Source: Gordionus sp. m RMFG-2023
Lineage: Eukaryota > Nematomorpha > Gordioida > Chordodea > Parachordodidae
Direction: 5' to 3'
NCBI RefSeq assembly: GCF_954871325.1
Contig: NC_088776.1
Span: forward strand, 50,548,569-50,612,568
Length of the DNA: 64,000 bases
This document shows, piece by piece, positions 60,501 through 64,000 of this stretch. Made by a program: the position numbers and the translations under genes. Within the stretch, counting starts at the first letter, position 1; every line of letters begins with the position of its first letter. Under the pieces are notes generated by a model. It saw nothing but the letters and a program-made list of their open reading frames with translations, was not told the origin of the DNA and searched no databases.

Positions 60501-61710
60501 TTTGCTTTGGATCCTTCCTTCTTAATTCAATTATCATCTAAATATATTTTAAGGGGATTTAAAATGCAATACCATACCTATCTTTTAAAATTTAAAAAAA
60601 TAGAATTATATAAATTAAAAAATATATGAGCAAATATGTATTTTTTTTTAAAGAATAATCAATATTGGAGGTACAGTAACGATACATTAGAATTAGACCA
60701 GGGTTATCCTAGACTCATATCTGACGGATTCAAAGGCGTACCCGACAATGTGCAAGCAGTGTTTCAATGGGATCACAGCGGAGGTGTGTACTTTGTTTCG
60801 GGTAAGTAATAAAAAAAATTCTTTACAATTCCTTTTCCCATTCCCCTTCCCCCCTTAAAAATCATTTTTTCAAAAAATTAATGATATTATATAACTCATT
60901 ATATATTCTTGAAAAGGTTCAGAATATTACAGATACTCGTGCTTGATGAATAAGAGAGTTGATCCGCACTACCCAAAAAAATTGGCTGTGTGGAAAGGTC
61001 TCCCCGAGAGAATTGACTCAGCTTTCAAATGGAAAAATAACAAGACTTACTTTTTCAGTGGCGAAAAATATTACCGTTTCAATGATAACCAATTTAAAGT
61101 GAGAAATTATTAGAATATAGTTCCTTATGAATTTCCTCATTTTATCTACACCTTTAGTCGGAATGTATTATAATTGCAATCTCATCTTTTAATCGCGATT
61201 CCTATTCGTGTGAAATATGTTAATAAATGTGACCATATTATATAAAATCCGGAGTTTGAATTTTGTGAAACTCTGGGGTTAAATATTTTTCTTACCCGAG
61301 ACCGGACCAATTTTATCTTGGACCAAATTCAAGCCAAACCCTTTCAAATTTTTTAGCCTTGAAGAACCCAAACCTATCCCAGCTTAGTTTTTTTTTAGCA
61401 GATTTAGAACCCTTGTTTTTAAATTTATCGTGAGGTATAAAAAAAATACAATAGAAAGATAAGAAGGCGCGGATGATTAGAACCCGTTAAAATTAAGAGG
61501 GTTCGGTTCGGGTTTCATTCAGTCCAATATTTCTTTGAACACGAGTTCCGGGTTCACAATTCTGAATTTTATCATTTTTTTAAGCGAGCGATAGATCTTT
61601 GTGTCACACACAACAATTCTTTTTTTTATCGATGCTTATTTTATTTAATCTTGTAGGTAGATATAAATTTTCCGCTTGATTGGCGCAAGTGGTGGCTTGG
61701 CTGCAAATAA
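54504..61710 (+). CDS. matrix metalloproteinase, furin-type, hemopexin domain (5' exon missing)
   Basis: MMPs are zinc endopeptidases that cut extracellular matrix. Exons: 54504-54590, 54641-54769, 54846-54946, 55226-~55442, 58086-58276, 58434-58580, 59429-59562, 60654-60801, 60917-61098, 61657-61710. Prodomain: MKFQMMAHIPVTGVLDNKTL, then the cysteine switch KRCGLPD (usually PRCGVPD). The furin site RRVKR precedes the catalytic domain. The structural zinc region reads HGDGIPLDGPG and HFDDAEVWT. The catalytic motif is HEIGHALGLLH with the Met-turn SIMTPFY, then QDDIAAVQTLYG. Four hemopexin blades follow, from the Cys in KKLVCKSKK to the final WWLGCK, the usual disulfide pair. There is no C-terminal membrane anchor, so it is probably secreted. 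All visible junctions are in phase except 55,442 to 58,086, where the nearest donor gives the wrong phase; a donor near 55,483 or an unseen small exon would fit. The signal peptide was not found. Confidence 0.92.
56869..57004. mobile_element. MITE with GTAGTGTTGTTAAA end
   Basis: The left end is GTAGTGTTGTTAAAAGG and the right is CCGTTTTTAAAACATCAC, an imperfect inverted pair. CTCGAGATTTCG inside matches text in the 7,820 element. Confidence 0.5.
57321..58045. mobile_element. MITE with CCGATATCGG words, TAGGGGTGTACCGA ends
   Basis: It begins TAGGGGTGTACCGAAACC and ends ATCAGTACATCCCTA, with iterated CCGATATT, GATCCGATC and ATCGGCC words near the ends. It is related in end type to 52,532. The flanks ATACACTT and ATAATACT do not clearly match. 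It ends 40 bp before MMP exon 58086. Confidence 0.75.
59090..59275. repeat. remnant of ACCCGAA-word MITE
   Basis: AGATCTATGGAAG, then ACCCGTTTCGACCCGAA, AACCAGTCC and GACCTGGC in T-rich sequence; ends not resolved. MMP intron. Confidence 0.4.
60158..60360. mobile_element. MITE with TAGTRTKGTCAAAAACC ends (MMP intron)
   Basis: The left end TAGTATGGTCAAAAACCG and right GGTTTTTGACAACACTA are inverted. It is the same terminal type as 7,820 and 11,064. About 200 bp, no ORF. Confidence 0.6.
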
Positions 61711-61908
61711 CAAAGAATCATTATCCGGGTGGAAAAATATTTTGAATTTATGCAATTATTTTTCGTATATTTTTACGTTTGCAAATGTTATTATTAAATT
61801 TTTAAATAAGTGATAATTAATGTTTTTTTTATTGATTGTTTTTGTTAACAAAATCAAATGAATTTATTAAATAAAAATTTATTTTTTTTAAAGATATTTA
61901 ATCCCAGA

Positions 61909-62015
61909 CTAACCCTGCATTCACAGTTACCGCTATTGCGATAAAGTATGCATAAATGCACAAGTTTCTTGTATACTTCACCGTGAATTTGTGCTAACCA
62001 TGAATGCAGGGTAAC
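61909..62015. mobile_element. ~105-bp foldback element
   Basis: TAACCCTGCATTCA at the left and TGAATGCAGGGTTA-like (TGAATGCAGGGTAA) at the right are inverted, with CACCGTGAATTTGTGC between. Just downstream of the MMP stop. Confidence 0.6.
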
Positions 62016-62509
62016 CCCTCATTCAAGTTAGTACAAATACATGGCAGAGAATACAAAAATACCGCGTGAAACATTAGCTCGGCCCTTCCGTAGCCCAAAC
62101 AAATATTGATTTTTATTTATTCTATTCTTCCTCTTTCTATTCTGATTGGTTTTTCCTAATTTAAAAAAAAATTTTAAAAGAAAATAATAGGAGATGGAGT
62201 CGAATCGTAAGAAGCAATTAATATTTGTTATATAGGCTTTCACAGCAATCAACGATCAAAATTTTTTAACTGTGTGACGCATTTTAGATAGAAGGAGAAC
62301 ACCTCTAAATCCTGATTTATTAAAAACCTTTATTTATTTATTTTTTACATAATAATTGGATTACTAAATGTTTCATACAATATTTATTAATTATTAAATA
62401 GATTTGTAGAATATATTAAATTTAATCTACATAATTATAATGAAGAAGAAAATAGGGAATGGTTTGATAGTATATTTTCTTATTCATTCCCATTTATATT
62501 AAAATCAAA

Positions 62510-63290
62510 TAGGGCTACGGGAATGGCGCCCTAAAGCTTTATGTACCAGCGGACTGGTATTGGGCCAAAAATAATTTTGCAGTACTCCATTAGGTCTAGT
62601 CAAGACTTTCTAAATGGGAAATAATCCTCCATGCCCATCAATTAGCAGAGTAGATTATACTTATCCTTCAAATGATATTGGGATTTTACACGGTAGTTTT
62701 TTTTTAAAAAACTTTATGGGAAATTTAAATTATAGTTATACTATTTTTATTATTTTATTTTAATTTATTTAATTTAATTTTTTTGTGTAGAAGGTGAAGG
62801 AGGTTGTATCGATATCAATTATTATTTGTTCAAAATTATATTTTTTTAATGAATACCACTTAGAGAGGGGAGAGTGGAAATTTTTAAATTTACTCTCCAC
62901 TTTTCTTTTCCTGTACTAAATGCAAATTAATGAATGCGTTGCGCACAAGGAACCTAAAGTTTGCCAATTTAATTTTTGTGCCAACCTTTGTAAACTCTTA
63001 GAACCTCTCGCCTTCTTCCTAAAAGGTCCTTTAAAGCTACGCGTTATTACTTATTATATATCTATATATGAGAACACATCAAAATTAATATAACTTGTGA
63101 TTTCCTTAATTAAAAAATTTACATTGTCAATATGGTCATTTGAATGATAAAACCAATCAGCTGTTTTACAATATGTGTCAAGAATTAAATTTAGACGAGG
63201 GCACCCTGTACTATCAACGCGTTATATATACTTTGCCGGAAAATTCTAGTGATTTATTTATTTTTTTAGCAAATAAATAAATTGAGCATT
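62510..63290 (+). other. weak coding-like stretches, possible unknown gene
   Basis: Three short open stretches have protein-like composition. One near 62,619-62,691 reads MGNNPPCPSISRVDYTYPSN then DIGILH before a GT. ORF 62,920-63,093 reads MQINECVAHKEPKVCQFNF and CANLCKLLEPLAFFL (several Cys). Frame 63,110-63,280 reads LHCQYGHLNDKTNQLFYNMC, then QELNLDEGTLYYQRVIYTLP, and stops. Cys-rich content suggests a secreted protein, but there is no convincing splice chain and I recognise no family. Confidence 0.25.
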
Positions 63291-63639
63291 TCAAAGTAAT
63301 AATCGTATTCTAACATACACTGACCAGAATCTTTGAAGATACATGTATATAAAATTTAACTGGTTATGATATAACAACTTAATTGTGACTGAACTAATTT
63401 ATCCAAGCTACCAAAACGATAATCTTACTAGGTACACTAAGGAGTACTTTTATCAACTATATTCAAAAATCTGTATGGCCATGGTGTGGGAGCCAATTTT
63501 TATTTTGAGTAATAAATGATGATTATATCAACCGTAAGATTATTTATATGAACATTCGTCATGGAGCAATGTTCTTCTGGGTTAAAACTTTTAAAAAAAG
63601 GGGTAATGAGATGTCCTGAATCCCATATCCCGGACCATT

Positions 63640-63810
63640 AGTTTTATAATTCATAACTTGCCAATAGCTCAGGACTGCTAAGTCACTCGCGATACTTTAC
63701 ATTAGGAGGAATCTGGGATGCCGACTTGACAAAGTTAAAGAAATATCATGCCTACTGTACCAACTGTAGCATAAAACGAATAGAAGATTTTTTAGGCGAG
63801 AAATCTTAGC
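63640..63810 (+). other. short unrecognised open stretch
   Basis: One + frame reads SHSRYFTLGGIWDADLTKLK, then KYHAYCTNCSIKRIEDFLGE and a stop, about 50 residues with a CX2C. It could be an exon or chance. The rest of the window to 64,000 shows only AT-rich sequence with a GTATCTTTCGTATT word near the end. Confidence 0.2.
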
Positions 63811-64000
63811 ATCTCGACATACTATTAAAATAAACCTTCGCTGGGATTAAGGGATGGTAATGCCCCAAACCTTATATTATGACTGTTTTTTTTGTTATTT
63901 AATACTATAACTATATCTAGTTTTATATAGAGACACTGATACAACTTTTATTTCCGACACAGATACTTAGTATAAGTGTATCTTTCGTATTTTTAAAATG

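Noticed and set aside
60484-60530. possible hemopexin exon (VNIERFALDPSF)
   Set aside because: Exons 59,429-59,562 and 60,654-60,801 already join in phase within blade 2 (ILFFFK to NNQYWRYS), leaving no gap for it.

Overview
The window is very AT-rich animal DNA. Three host genes lie on the + strand, all with spliced GT-AG introns, in a background dominated by DNA transposons. The proteins (Bicaudal-D, proteasome subunit Rpn1/PSMD2, and a matrix metalloproteinase with a hemopexin domain) point to a bilaterian invertebrate. I cannot name the species. Introns fall into two size classes, about 40-130 bp and 1-5 kb, and the large ones are filled with transposons. Exons are usually richer in GC than the introns around them.

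Region 0.36-13.1 kb: the 3' part of a BicD gene, ten exons plus a probable terminal exon at 12.6 kb. Its start lies left of the window. One intron holds a 2.5-kb transposon with arms of about 490 bp. Other introns hold small hAT-type elements, and the last possible intron holds a 1.19-kb hAT element with a perfect 8-bp target duplication. Region 13.1-33.4 kb: no convincing host gene. It holds two copies of a composite hAT repeat, degenerate LTR-retroelement pieces, two ZMYM1-type hAT copies with intact 8-bp target duplications, and several MITEs.

Region 33.48-52.14 kb: a complete Rpn1/PSMD2 gene. Twenty exons join in phase to give about 1,040 residues, against roughly 900 in mammals; the excess is a Ser/Lys-rich linker. 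The 5' half has 40-44 bp introns and AT-rich exons. The 3' half has GC-richer exons and introns carrying at least three long-arm elements and two hAT elements. Region 54.5-61.7 kb: an MMP gene with cysteine switch, furin site, catalytic zinc motif and four hemopexin blades; its signal-peptide exon was not found. Region 61.7-64 kb: a short foldback element and weak coding-like stretches I do not recognise.

The genes are functionally unrelated: dynein cargo adaptor, protein degradation, and extracellular proteolysis. The distinctive biology is in the mobile DNA. Many hAT-like MITE families share a terminal design (short inverted end plus an iterated subterminal word) but use different words. 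Long-arm elements and hAT repeats carry AGATGGCGC motifs that resemble the CTCF core. Some insertions share the target CTCTTAC and two of them abut.
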